This document shows, in pieces, positions 6,312 through 7,064 of a stretch of DNA of 7,064 bases. Source of the DNA: an uncultured Pseudorhodobacter sp. (GTDB lineage: Bacteria; Pseudomonadota; Alphaproteobacteria; Rhodobacterales; Rhodobacteraceae); assembly GCA_945952425.1 (NCBI GenBank), contig CAMFIX010000153.1, forward strand, positions 1 to 7,064, given 5' to 3'. The position numbers and the translations under genes were made by a program. How positions within the stretch are numbered: position 1 is the first letter of the stretch; the number at the start of each line of letters is the position of its first letter. The notes beneath the pieces are model-generated. The model ran no database searches. It was not told the origin of the DNA and saw nothing but the letters and a program-made list of their open reading frames with translations.

Positions 6312-7064
6312 ATGATCGTCCGCGACAAACCCGGCCTGTTCGAGCTTGCCTTCGCCCTCAAGGGCTCGGTCCTGCCCGCCATCACCCGCTCGATCCTGGG
6401 CTTCGTCGTTGTGGCCGCCGTGCTGACCACCTTCGGCGAAACGCTCTGGCTGCCCCGGATCGAGATTTCGGGCTTCACCGTCTTTGGCCTCGCGCTTTCC
6501 CTATTCCTGGGGTTCCGCAACAACGCCGCCTACGACCGCTGGTGGGAGGCGCGGAAATTGTGGGGCGGGCTCTTGGCCGACCTGCGCGCCTTTCAGCGCG
6601 AAGTCGTGGTCTTTGTCCCCGACGAAAAGCTGCGCCACCAGCTTTTGACCGACGCCCTGGCCTTCCTGCACCTGCACCGCGCGCAGCTGCGGCGGCTGGC
6701 CGACGATGCCGAGGCCCGCGCCCGCGCGCCGGGTCTGATGGCCGCGCCCCATCCGCCCTGCGCCGCGCTCGACATGCTGAACGACCGCTTGGCCGAGGCC
6801 TATCGGGCAGGCGCCATCGACGGTTTCGGCGCGCGCAGCCTGACGCAGCGCCTGGCCTCCATCGCCCTGCAACAGGCGGGGTGCGAGCGGATCGCCACCA
6901 CACCCCTCCCCTTCGTCTATTCCCTGCTGATCTACCGCACCATCTATCTTTACTCCCTGCTTTTGCCCCTCGCCCTGATCGGCGCCGCGGGCCGGCTGAC
7001 CCCCCTGATCGTCGCCATCCTCGCCTATGTGTCCCCCGCCCTGGCCCACGTCCCCCAACAGCTG
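6312..7064 (+). CDS. Bestrophin-family (YneE/UPF0187) membrane channel, 3' end outside window
   Basis: The first 251 residues of a bestrophin-like inner-membrane protein. Bacterial members form pentameric ion channels; the studied Klebsiella homologue conducts cations, animal ones chloride. The start MIVRDKPGLF, then a membrane segment at about 25-41 and SLFLGFRNNAAYDRWWEARKLWGG from residue 63, are strong family signatures. A cytoplasmic helical region follows at about 85-195, then CERIATTPLPFVYS at 191-204 and two more membrane segments at about 205-222 and 230-245. The frame is open to the last base; family members run to roughly 300 residues, so about 50 are missing. The ATG at 6312 has GGAG six bases upstream (6302-6305). 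It lies 28 bases after the RTX stop with no clear terminator between, so co-transcription is possible, but a functional link is not evident. The last visible residues (from about 240) diverge from the family. Confidence 0.92.
   Translation, partial: MIVRDKPGLFELAFALKGSVLPAITRSILGFVVVAAVLTTFGETLWLPRIEISGFTVFGLALSLFLGFRNNAAYDRWWEARKLWGGLLADLRAFQREVVVFVPDEKLRHQLLTDALAFLHLHRAQLRRLADDAEARARAPGLMAAPHPPCAALDMLNDRLAEAYRAGAIDGFGARSLTQRLASIALQQAGCERIATTPLPFVYSLLIYRTIYLYSLLLPLALIGAAGRLTPLIVAILAYVSPALAHVPQQL

Noticed and set aside
5069..6523. Leftward open frame (484 codons) across the RTX 3' end and bestrophin start
   Set aside because: It spans two well-supported genes on the opposite strand, and its composition is that of a GC-rich shadow frame.

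Overview
GC-rich DNA with proteobacterial gene content and dense, overlapping genes. Codon use (CTG, GCG and GGC heavy), the promoter style and the protein types suggest an alphaproteobacterium, most likely of the Rhodobacteraceae. That placement is inference, as no marker gene is present.

Layout. The left edge holds the 3' part of a rightward lytic transglycosylase gene, which cleaves peptidoglycan. It meets, tail to tail and with overlapping stop codons, a leftward three-gene unit (scoA, scoB, then a small COG2388-type acetyltransferase). This unit is transcribed from a recognisable promoter at 2157-2185. scoA and scoB encode the two subunits of succinyl-CoA:3-ketoacid CoA-transferase, which activates acetoacetate in ketone-body and polyhydroxybutyrate turnover. 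The acetyltransferase overlaps the scoB stop codon and has its own strong ribosome binding site before a TTG start, so it looks translationally coupled.

A rightward tRNA gene with anticodon UAA lies at 2249-2325, behind its own promoter. It folds as an ordinary short-variable-arm (class I) tRNA, although bacterial leucine tRNAs normally carry a long variable arm. None of the six protein genes appears to use the TTA codon it would read.

Most of the right half (2420-6283) is one 1287-residue RTX protein. It consists almost wholly of calcium-binding GGxGxD repeats, interrupted by four copies of an approximately 80-residue module and by an internal domain that resembles its own C-terminal secretion domain. 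It has no signal peptide and no recognisable enzyme domain. It is probably exported by a type I secretion system whose genes are not in this window. After 28 bases a bestrophin-family (YneE-like) membrane channel gene begins and runs off the right edge.

Apart from the scoAB-acetyltransferase unit, the genes do not form an obvious single pathway. The points most worth a second look are the class I tRNA(UAA) and the domain architecture of the RTX protein.
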